Source: B4-G1 sp964393895 (lineage in GTDB: Bacteria > Chloroflexota > Anaerolineae > B4-G1). Taken from it: 23,137 nucleotides of DNA. The notes beneath the pieces were generated by a model, which was given only the letters and a program-made list of their open reading frames with translations, ran no database searches and was not told where the DNA came from. A program made the translations under genes and the position numbers. This document shows positions 16,913 to 23,137 of this stretch, in pieces; positions within the stretch are counted from its first letter, which is position 1; each line of letters starts with the position of its first letter. Where the stretch lies: NCBI GenBank assembly GCA_964393895.1, contig CAYMWP010000069.1:1-23137 (forward strand), given 5' to 3'.

Positions 16913-18187
16913 ATGGCACTTCAATTCAAACTCTCTTTGTTCACACTCTCTACCCTGGCGTTGGGGGCCTTGCTCGCGTGTACAGGCTGCGCTCCTCTCC
17001 CTACCCCTACACTCTCACCCACCCGCACCCCCACACTCCTCCCGCCCATCCATACCCCCACACCACCCCCGCCCACCCACACCCCCACACCACCCCCGCC
17101 CACCCCCTCCTTCACCTTTGCCCCTCCGCCTGGACGGGAGTTCGCCACGCTGGACGAGTTCTGGGCCGGGGGCGCCGAGTGGGTGTTGGAAGCGCACGAC
17201 GTGGGGTTGCCCGTGGGCGAGTCGGACACCGTCTACCGGGGTGGGGGCGAGTTCTGGGCCTATCTGCACGCCAGCCACCAGTCGGCCGGCGTCGTTGATT
17301 CGTGCGGCGATCCGGCCCCCTTCCCCGGCTGCGTCACGCTGTGGAAGAGCCACGACGGTGGACTGCACTTTGCGCTAGAGAACCCTGTCTGTCTTTTCCC
17401 CTGCGGCTCGTGCCCTTGCAGCCCCAGCGACCACACCCAGCAGCAGCAGTACCCGCGCATCTTTTTCGACACAGATCGGGCCTACGTCGTCTACGAGTGG
17501 GGGGCGGGCGTCTACATGCGCACCTCGACCGACGGGGTCAACTGGTCGGCCGAGGCCCACGTGCCCGGCACCGGCCAGTGGCACGCCGAGCCGGGGACGT
17601 GCCCTACGGCAGCCTCCATCGGCCAGCATCCCAACATCTACGCCGAGACAGAGTACGGAGACTGCCTGGTAGGCGCTCCGCCGGGTATCTATGTCGAAGG
17701 GAGCTTGCTCTACGTCTTTGTCGGCCTGGGGCGAGACCCGGGCCACATGGGCTGCTACGTGGGTGACAAATACAGCGGGGCGCGGGGGTTGCGCGAATGT
17801 GCTTCAAACCCGCTCTTTGGGGCGGAGCTGGGCTATGGGCCGATGGACGTGCTGGGTGCGGAGGCCAACCCCTACTTTGAGTTCCGTACCGTCTCCTCGG
17901 CCGACGTGGTGCGCGTGGGCGACCATTACTACATGGCCTACGAGGGAGTGCGCGGCCCCAGTAACCCCACCGTCGTGGACGACCAGTTCGCGCTGGGGTT
18001 CGCCCGCAGCGTGGGGCCGGCCATTGACGGCCCGTGGGAAAAGTACCCCGGCAACCCGGTGATCATGGACCTGGCGAACAACTGGGGCATCGGCCACGGA
18101 GACCTCGTCACAGTTGGCCCGGCTGCCTACCTTTACACGGCCACCTCGACCACCACGCGCGGGCGGTACGTGCTGGTGCGGAGGTAG
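16913..18187 (+). CDS. secreted lipoprotein, GH43/sialidase-like propeller (putative)
   Basis: The 424-residue protein has a lipoprotein signal peptide (hydrophobic to about 22, lipobox LLAC with Cys-23), a Pro/Thr-rich linker (about 26-72) and a large globular domain. The domain shows repeated features of glycosidase-type beta-propellers: LWKSHDGGLHF, RIFFDTDRAYVVYEW, STDGVNWS, DVVRVGDHYYMAYEG and DGPWEKYPGNPVIMD. These are typical of GH43/GH32/GH33-like or DUF4185-type proteins that bind or cut glycans outside the cell, but I cannot assign catalytic residues or a substrate. Many cysteines (for example CLFPCGSCPCS) suggest disulfides. The ATG has GGAG 6 nt upstream. It has its own promoter and faces away from the reductase gene. 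Confidence 0.82.
   Translation: MALQFKLSLFTLSTLALGALLACTGCAPLPTPTLSPTRTPTLLPPIHTPTPPPPTHTPTPPPPTPSFTFAPPPGREFATLDEFWAGGAEWVLEAHDVGLPVGESDTVYRGGGEFWAYLHASHQSAGVVDSCGDPAPFPGCVTLWKSHDGGLHFALENPVCLFPCGSCPCSPSDHTQQQQYPRIFFDTDRAYVVYEWGAGVYMRTSTDGVNWSAEAHVPGTGQWHAEPGTCPTAASIGQHPNIYAETEYGDCLVGAPPGIYVEGSLLYVFVGLGRDPGHMGCYVGDKYSGARGLRECASNPLFGAELGYGPMDVLGAEANPYFEFRTVSSADVVRVGDHYYMAYEGVRGPSNPTVVDDQFALGFARSVGPAIDGPWEKYPGNPVIMDLANNWGIGHGDLVTVGPAAYLYTATSTTTRGRYVLVRR
17045..17098 (+). repeat. two 27-bp repeats encoding the P/T linker
   Basis: Two 27-bp units (17045-17071 and 17072-17098), differing at only 2 positions, encode the nonapeptides PIHTPTPPP and PTHTPTPPP in the lipoprotein linker. Length is a multiple of three, so copy changes would only alter linker length. 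Confidence 0.8.
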
Positions 18188-18493
18188 TCAAACTGCCGCA
18201 GGGCGAACGTTCGTCCGAATAAAATCCCCGGCAACAACGTTGTAAGGAATAGGTGCGCAACCCTGGGGATGACCTGTGCGTATTGAGAGCAGACCAGAAA
18301 CCCTAGGGGTTTTAATTTTGCTTGCCATGATGCTGAGAATCCCTGGGATCCGCTTGGACACTTGACCTAGCAGGAAATTGGACGTTCGTACAGTATCGAA
18401 ACTGTTCGATAGGGCGATGCGGCGGCGCGGTGACTGTGCTATACTGTAGGCCAAAGATTTCTGATTTCTTTTTCCACTAGCGAGGAATATGCG
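18188..18493. other. intergenic region before the ABC operon
   Basis: The 306-bp spacer has no credible gene. It contains a palindrome CGAACGTTCG near 18202, a weak terminator hairpin at 18298-18313 and, nearer the ABC operon, nested inverted repeats: ATCGAA-ACTG-TTCGAT (18395-18410) and ACAGT...ACTGT (18390-18405). A TATACT (18440-18445) could be a -10 box, without a good -35. The nested repeats could be an operator. Confidence 0.45.
18298..18318 (+). terminator. weak terminator hairpin after the lipoprotein gene
   Basis: AAACCC-TAG-GGGTTT (18298-18312) is a perfect 6-bp stem with a 3-nt loop, followed by TAATTTT. The stem is short and lies 111 bp beyond the lipoprotein stop, so the call is tentative. 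Confidence 0.35.
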
Positions 18494-19219
18494 ATGGAGA
18501 CGCTCAAGACTGATAACGGCCACGCACTGATTGACCTGCGAGACGTGGTCAAGACCTACCAGACCGGCGCGGGCGGCGTGACCGTCCTCAAGGACATCAC
18601 GTTGCAGGTGCAGCCCGGCGAGTTTGTCGGTGTGGTGGGGCCTTCCGGTTCCGGCAAATCCACGCTTCTGAACATGATCACCGGCATAGACCGGCCCACC
18701 GAGGGCGAGGTGTTCGTCGGCGACCGGCCCGTTCACAAGTTGAGCGAGAACCAGTTGGCCCGCTGGCGCGGGCGGAACGTTGGCGTCATCTTCCAGTTCT
18801 TCCAACTGCTGCCCACGCTCACCATACTGGAAAACGTGATGCTGCCGATGGACTTTTGCAAAGTCTACAAGCGGCGCGAGCGCAGGGACAAGGCAATGCA
18901 CCTGCTGGAACAGGTGGACATCGCCGAGCATGCCCACAAACTGCCCAGCGGACTCAGCGGCGGGGAGCAGCAACGGGCGGCCATCGCCAGAGCGATCGCC
19001 AACGATCCCCCCGTCATCGTCGCCGACGAGCCGACCGGCAACCTGGATACGGCCACTGCCAACGAAGTGTTCGCGCTGTTCGAGGAACTGGTGGCGCGGG
19101 GCAAGACGATGATCGTCGTCACCCACGACCGCAGCCTGAGCTCGCGCACCGAGCGGGTGCTCCACCTCTTGGACGGTCGCCTCCACCGTGACGAGAACAA
19201 CGGCAAATGGACGCGGTGA
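18494..19219 (+). CDS. ABC transporter ATP-binding protein (MacB/LolD type)
   Basis: The 241-residue ATPase has Walker A GPSGSGKST near residue 46-54, a Q-loop (VIFQFFQLLP), the signature LSGGEQQR, Walker B VIVADEPTGN and the H-loop histidine in VVTHD. The sequence LTILENVMLPMDF and DEPTGNLDT are typical of the MacB/LolD/FtsE group that powers FtsX-fold permeases. It energises the permease encoded 7 bp downstream. The ATG has GAGGAA upstream. These transporters act on lipoproteins, peptides or drugs by mechanotransmission; the substrate here is unknown. Confidence 0.96.
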   Translation: METLKTDNGHALIDLRDVVKTYQTGAGGVTVLKDITLQVQPGEFVGVVGPSGSGKSTLLNMITGIDRPTEGEVFVGDRPVHKLSENQLARWRGRNVGVIFQFFQLLPTLTILENVMLPMDFCKVYKRRERRDKAMHLLEQVDIAEHAHKLPSGLSGGEQQRAAIARAIANDPPVIVADEPTGNLDTATANEVFALFEELVARGKTMIVVTHDRSLSSRTERVLHLLDGRLHRDENNGKWTR

Positions 19220-19226
19220 GGGAACG

Positions 19227-21599
19227 ATGGGCATAGTGTGGCGTAAAGTCTGGCGCGACCTGTGGAACAATAAACTCCGCACCCTGTTGGTCGTGCTCTC
19301 CACCGCCGTGGGCGTGTTCGCCCTGGGTTTGGTCTTTGGCTCGTCCAGCGTGATGCACGCCCGTATGACAGAGAGCCACGTGGAGAGCAACGCCCCGCAC
19401 CTCGAGTTCTACACCGACCTGTTCGATCAAGATACCGTGTACGGCGTGCTGCGCGAGCCTGGCGTCGCCGACGCGGAAGGAGAAACGCGAACCGGCCTTC
19501 GCTGGAAGTTCGAGGGAGAGGAGGATTGGCGGGATGGGACGGTGATCGCCCGCGCCGATTACGACGACCAGCGTATGTACCCCATCCAATTATTGGACGG
19601 GGCATGGCCTGGCAACCGGGCGCTGGCGGTGGAGCGAATGTCGTCCGAGTACTTTGACCTACCCATCGGCGTCACCATCCTGGTCGAAGTGGGAGACCGC
19701 GAGCGGAGCATACCCATCGAAGGGATCGTGCGCCACCCCTACACCCCTCCCCCCCAGCTCAACATGGGCGACGCGACCTTTTGCGCCACCATGGAGATGG
19801 TCTCCTGGATGACCTACCGTCCGGAGAAATTCGACACCCTCAACGTCCAGTTGGAATCGTTCAGCCAGGAGGCAGCGGAAGAGGCGGCCGAGCGGATTCA
19901 GGACAGGCTAGAGCGCGCGGGCCTGGGGGTGTACTATCACGACATCGTTGATCCCGAGGCCCACTGGGCGCAAGAGATGATGGATACCATATTCCTCATC
20001 CTGGGAGTGCTGGGAGGGCTGTCGCTGGGGTTGAGCGGATTCCTGATCATCAACACGATGAACGCCATCGTCGCGCAACAGATCTGGCAGATCGGTGTGA
20101 TGAAGGTGATCGGCGCCAGCTTTGGACGCGTGGTGCGCATCTACCTGACGGTGGCGCTGGTCTATGGACTGCTTTCCCTATGCGTGGCCGCGCCGCTGGG
20201 GGCCATCGGCGCCCATCTGCTCGCAGCCTTGATGCTCGACTTTTTCAACATCCTGGCCGGCCCGTTCCGCGTGATGCCGACCCCCGTCATAGTGCAGGTG
20301 GTGATCGGGGCGGTCGTGCCGCTGTTGGCCGCGCTGGTGCCGGTGATCGGCGGCGCGCGCATCAGCGCCCATCAGGCTATCAGCAATTACGGCCTGGGGG
20401 GCGAGTTCGGGCGCGGCTGGCTCGACCGTCTGACGGGTCGCATCCGCCGGCTGCCGAGGCCCGTGGCTCTCGGCCTGCGCAACACTTTTCGTCGCAAGGC
20501 GCGCGTCGCTTTGACTTTGCTCTCACTCACCCTCGGCGGCGTGATGTTCATCATGGTATTGAGCGTGGGGGCCTCCTTCCGCAACACGATTGACGTACTG
20601 CTCAACGATTTTGGGTTCGATGTGCTCGTCGTGTTCGACCGCATGCACCGCGTGGAACGTTTGATCGAAGCAGGGGAGAGCGTGCCCGGTGTGACCAAAG
20701 TCGAGATCTGGAACATCCAGAGCGCGACCCTGGAAAGTGGGAACGGCGAGGAAATTCAGGGACAACTCTGGGGAGTGCCCGACAATTCTCAGATGTTCAC
20801 TCCGCGCATCGTCAGCGGACGCGCATTGTCGCCCCAGGACGGGCGCGCAATTTTGCTCAACAACAAGATCGCCGTGGATAAAGACATCCAGGTCGGCGAC
20901 GCGGTCACACTGACCGTTGGTGGCAAGGAACTGACCTGGACGGTCGTCGGCACCGTCATCAACCTCAACAACAACCAGCACGACAACTTTGTCCCCTACG
21001 ACGCCCTGGCGGAGGAGGTCGGCGACATCAACCGCTCCGGCTTTGCGATGGTGATGACCGAAAGACACGACGTCGAGACCCACGAAAGATTGGTCCGCGA
21101 CCTGCGGGAAGCCTATGCCGCCAGCCGCATCAACGCGACCTATTTCCAGAGTGCCGGAGAACTGCGAGAACAGATCAGCACCCAGTTTGACGTGATCACC
21201 TACCTCATGCTGGCCATGGCGCTCCTGGCGGCGCTCGTGGGCAGTATGGGGCTGATGGGCACAATGTCCATCAACGTGGTCGAGCGCGGGCGCGAGATCG
21301 GCGTGATGCGCGCCATCGGCGGGACTTCGCTCTCCATCGCCGGCATCTTTGTCGGTGAGGGGATGTTGCTGGGGACCTTGAGCTGGCTGCTGGCTGTGCC
21401 TTTCAGCTATCCAGGCGCGCGCGCTTTCAGTGACGTGATCGGCAAACAGATGATGGAACTCTCGCTCGATTTCAAATACCCGGTGAGCAGCCTGGTGCTT
21501 TGGTTGGTGATCGTCCTGGTGCTATCGGCGCTGGCGAGCCTGTGGCCGGCGCTGCGCGCGACCAGGGTCAGCGTGCGCGAGTCACTGGCGTACGAGTGA
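19227..21599 (+). CDS. ABC transporter permease with duplicated FtsX domains
   Basis: The 790-residue protein consists of two similar halves, each with an N-terminal TM helix, an extracytoplasmic MacB-like domain and an FtsX domain of three TM helices (8 TM predicted). First half: TM near 15-40, external domain to about 250, FtsX about 255-395. Second half: TM near 425-450 (TLLSLTLGGVMFIMVLSVG), external domain, FtsX about 660-790, ending RVSVRESLAYE. One gene thus supplies both transmembrane halves. I place the start at the ATG at 19227, after GAGGGA; the GTG-type start at 19188 would overlap the ATPase gene. With the ATPase before it and the HlyD-like lipoprotein after it, it forms a macrolide/lipoprotein-exporter-like operon. 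Confidence 0.95.
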   Translation: MGIVWRKVWRDLWNNKLRTLLVVLSTAVGVFALGLVFGSSSVMHARMTESHVESNAPHLEFYTDLFDQDTVYGVLREPGVADAEGETRTGLRWKFEGEEDWRDGTVIARADYDDQRMYPIQLLDGAWPGNRALAVERMSSEYFDLPIGVTILVEVGDRERSIPIEGIVRHPYTPPPQLNMGDATFCATMEMVSWMTYRPEKFDTLNVQLESFSQEAAEEAAERIQDRLERAGLGVYYHDIVDPEAHWAQEMMDTIFLILGVLGGLSLGLSGFLIINTMNAIVAQQIWQIGVMKVIGASFGRVVRIYLTVALVYGLLSLCVAAPLGAIGAHLLAALMLDFFNILAGPFRVMPTPVIVQVVIGAVVPLLAALVPVIGGARISAHQAISNYGLGGEFGRGWLDRLTGRIRRLPRPVALGLRNTFRRKARVALTLLSLTLGGVMFIMVLSVGASFRNTIDVLLNDFGFDVLVVFDRMHRVERLIEAGESVPGVTKVEIWNIQSATLESGNGEEIQGQLWGVPDNSQMFTPRIVSGRALSPQDGRAILLNNKIAVDKDIQVGDAVTLTVGGKELTWTVVGTVINLNNNQHDNFVPYDALAEEVGDINRSGFAMVMTERHDVETHERLVRDLREAYAASRINATYFQSAGELREQISTQFDVITYLMLAMALLAALVGSMGLMGTMSINVVERGREIGVMRAIGGTSLSIAGIFVGEGMLLGTLSWLLAVPFSYPGARAFSDVIGKQMMELSLDFKYPVSSLVLWLVIVLVLSALASLWPALRATRVSVRESLAYE

Positions 21600-21628
21600 G
21601 CGAATCAGCGAGTGAGCGAATCAGCGAA
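21593..21628. repeat. octanucleotide-based tandem repeat
   Basis: The 16-bp unit CGAGTGAGCGAATCAG occurs twice (21593-21608 and 21609-21624) followed by CGAA. Each unit is two related octamers. The first copy overlaps the permease stop codon. The octamers resemble the complement of the array inside leuS (GCGAGTCA), pointing to a dispersed repeat family. Confidence 0.75.
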
Positions 21629-21648
21629 TTTATGGACGTGGAGGTAAA

Positions 21649-22800
21649 ATGACGAAAAAGTTGTTGGTAGTGCTGGTGGCGTTGGCAATCATTGGTTTGC
21701 TGACCGGTTGCGGGGGAGCGGGCGCGACGGAGACTGTGGCGGCCGAAGATGTGCCCGTGGTAGCATCGGACAGCGAGGGCCAGGTGGTCGCTGAGGCGGT
21801 CATCGAACCGGCCCGTTGGAGCGAGTTGAGCTTTGATGTCTCCGGTGACGTGGTCGCGCTGCTGGTGCAGGAGGGCGACGCGGTTGCGGCCGGCGACCCG
21901 CTGGTTAGCTTGGAGACGACAGACCTTGCGCGGGCGGTGGCCCAGGCGGAGCTCGTCCTGCGCCAGGCTCAACTGCGGCTGGAACAACTCCAAGAGCCTG
22001 CGGACGAGGTGGAGGTGGAGATAGCCCGCGCCGCCGTCAGCGACGCGGCGGCAGCTTACCAGGAAGCCAGTCAAAACCTGGAGGTGAAGGAGCACTCTGT
22101 CGCAGCGGGGGCCGAGGTGCGCGCGGCGCGTCAGGCCCGCGACGAAACCTACCGCATCTACCAGAACCTGGTTGACCGCCTGGGCGAGTCGAACAGGAAC
22201 ACGGAGCTGGCTCACGACGCCTACCTGGACGCTCTTGGAGCCTACAACCGGGCCGTCGAGGGTGGCGAACTGGAACTGACCATCGCCAGGAACGCGGTGA
22301 CCCAGGCCTACCACGCCCTGGAGCAGGCCCAAAACAACCTGGACGATCTGTTGGAGGGGGCCGACGAGGCGGACATCGAGGCCGCCCAGTTGGACGTGGA
22401 GGCGGCGGAACTGACGCTCGACGAGGTGAACGACAAGCTGGAGCAGGCCACCCTGACCGCCCCCTTCGACGGCGTAGTGGCGACGGTGAAAGTTGACGAA
22501 GGAGATGCAGTAGCGCCGGGCCAGACCGTGCTCGTGCTGGCAGCGCTGGATCAGCTCCAGGCGCGCACGACCGATCTGACGGAGCTGGACGTGGCGCAGA
22601 TCAAGGAGGGGCAAACAGCAGTGGTGACGGTGGACGCGCTGCCGGACGACGAGTTCGCTGGCGTGGTGCGCGAGATCGCGCTGCAACCGGGCGACTATCG
22701 CGGCGACGTGGTCTATGCCATCACCATCGAACTGACCGGCGTGGGCGACGCCCCCCTGCGCTGGGGAATGACAGCGCTGGTAGAGATCGAGACCGACTGA
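21649..22800 (+). CDS. HlyD/MacA-like periplasmic adaptor lipoprotein
   Basis: The 383-residue protein starts with a lipoprotein signal (KKLLVVLVALAIIGLLTGC, Cys-21). A split biotinyl-lipoyl domain follows: first half at about 48-85 (VSGDVVALLVQEGDAVAAG), second at about 275-305 (APFDGVVATVKVDEGDAVAPG). Between them is a long alpha-helical hairpin (about 86-255) with heptad-like A/E/L-rich sequence. A beta-barrel domain (about 306-383) ends the protein. The ATG has GGAGG 5 nt upstream. It acts as membrane-fusion adaptor to the permease encoded just before it. No outer-membrane TolC-like partner is in the window, so in a single-membrane cell it may act at the outer face of the membrane. Confidence 0.94.
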   Translation: MTKKLLVVLVALAIIGLLTGCGGAGATETVAAEDVPVVASDSEGQVVAEAVIEPARWSELSFDVSGDVVALLVQEGDAVAAGDPLVSLETTDLARAVAQAELVLRQAQLRLEQLQEPADEVEVEIARAAVSDAAAAYQEASQNLEVKEHSVAAGAEVRAARQARDETYRIYQNLVDRLGESNRNTELAHDAYLDALGAYNRAVEGGELELTIARNAVTQAYHALEQAQNNLDDLLEGADEADIEAAQLDVEAAELTLDEVNDKLEQATLTAPFDGVVATVKVDEGDAVAPGQTVLVLAALDQLQARTTDLTELDVAQIKEGQTAVVTVDALPDDEFAGVVREIALQPGDYRGDVVYAITIELTGVGDAPLRWGMTALVEIETD

Positions 22801-22821
22801 GAGTAGACCAACCCACACCGG

Positions 22822-22852
22822 ACACACCCCTGGAAACCAGCCAGGGGTGTGT
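22822..22852 (+). terminator. strong hairpin closing the ABC operon
   Basis: ACACACCCCTGG (22822-22833) and its perfect complement CCAGGGGTGTGT (22841-22852) form a 12-bp stem with a 7-nt loop, 21 bp after the adaptor stop. There is no clear T-run after it, so it may be a Rho-independent terminator of unusual type or an mRNA-stabilising end. Confidence 0.55.
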
Positions 22853-22949
22853 TGGCGTCTGGCAGGCAAGCAGGCCGATGATTGAAATCACGGCTGACAC
22901 CACCAAATGCGTTAAAAACGCGTAACCGCTCAGGCCATTCTGGTTTGGA

Positions 22950-23086
22950 CACAGAGAACGCGGATAAACTACATCCGACTGAGAAGTGCGTTTCAACGCT
23001 CCGCTCGTCCCCAGCATGATACGCTCCCACTTGCGCCGCTCGGCTTGTTGCCAAAGGTGATATTCCTCGTCGTTAGGGGTTGTCAG
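22950..23086 (-). pseudogene. possible gene remnant with CTG start
   Basis: On the minus strand AGGAG (23095-23099) is followed after 8 nt by a CTG and a frame beginning LTTPNDEEYHLWQQAERRKW, which looks like true protein sequence. After about 30-40 codons the frame enters a sequence resembling dispersed intergenic repeats (around 22924-22975, AGAACGCGGAT), and it ends opposite the adaptor gene. Only the first part is plausible as a remnant; it is not a recognised family. The rest of the window to 23137 holds only the palindrome GCCCGCGCGGGC near the end. Confidence 0.25.
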
Positions 23087-23137
23087 ATTTTACACTCCTT
23101 TTACGTCGCCATAACCCGCCGCTAGCCCGCGCGGGCG

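Noticed and set aside
18188..19390. Long minus-strand frame (400 residues) across the ABC ATPase
   Set aside because: It is antisense to the ATPase with its Walker motifs and runs through the intergenic region; no family features.
18494..22800. Full MacAB-TolC drug efflux pump
   Set aside because: No TolC-like gene is present, and the permease is a duplicated 8-TM form unlike the 4-TM MacB; only a generic exporter-type call is justified.
21568..22869. Long minus-strand frame (433 residues) opposite the adaptor gene
   Set aside because: Antisense shadow of the HlyD-like gene; it also reads through the operon-end hairpin and the octamer repeat.

Overview
This is a GC-rich bacterial chromosome window with no phage, plasmid or CRISPR hallmarks. 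The mix suggests a Chloroflexota (Anaerolineae-like) genome: a T-box leader, an ECF sigma/anti-sigma pair, a P/T-linker lipoprotein, a duplicated FtsX-type permease with a lipoprotein adaptor, and many short dispersed intergenic repeats. The phylum call is inference from gene style, not from a marker comparison.

Left part (1-2262, + strand): a near-consensus sigma-70 promoter drives an ECF sigma factor, a two-TM anti-sigma-like protein and a zinc-ribbon NUDIX hydrolase. Converging on it from the right is a minus-strand block (7805 down to 2285). In transcription order it holds tRNA-Ala(CGC), tRNA-Ala(GGC), a 4-oxalocrotonate-tautomerase-like gene, a T-box riboswitch whose specifier reads CUC (Leu), an MBL-fold hydrolase, leuS, a 55-residue FmdB-like zinc ribbon and a DUF523 protein. 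The leucine T-box is thus separated from leuS by the hydrolase gene and a 141-bp MITE-like element.

Middle part (8110-16588, minus strand): the two saccharopine-pathway genes, a lysine-ketoglutarate reductase-like gene (15269-16588) and a saccharopine dehydrogenase-like gene (8110-9435), point the same way but lie 5.8 kb apart. Between them are a two-gene Eco57I-like restriction-modification system and a MazEF-type toxin-antitoxin pair. A 102-bp copy of the 3' end of the reductase gene lies on the far side of mazEF, so mazEF is bracketed by direct repeats. This is the clearest trace of gene acquisition in the window.

Right part (16848-22852, + strand): a secreted lipoprotein predicted to have a GH43/sialidase-like propeller, then a three-gene ABC export/lipoprotein-type operon (ATPase, 790-residue duplicated FtsX permease, HlyD-like lipoprotein adaptor), closed by a strong hairpin. 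The right edge carries a doubtful gene remnant.

I see no wholly new multi-gene system. The most interesting observations are the displaced leucine T-box, the mazEF insertion with target-tail duplication inside a lysine-catabolism locus, and an octanucleotide tandem repeat inside the leuS coding sequence.
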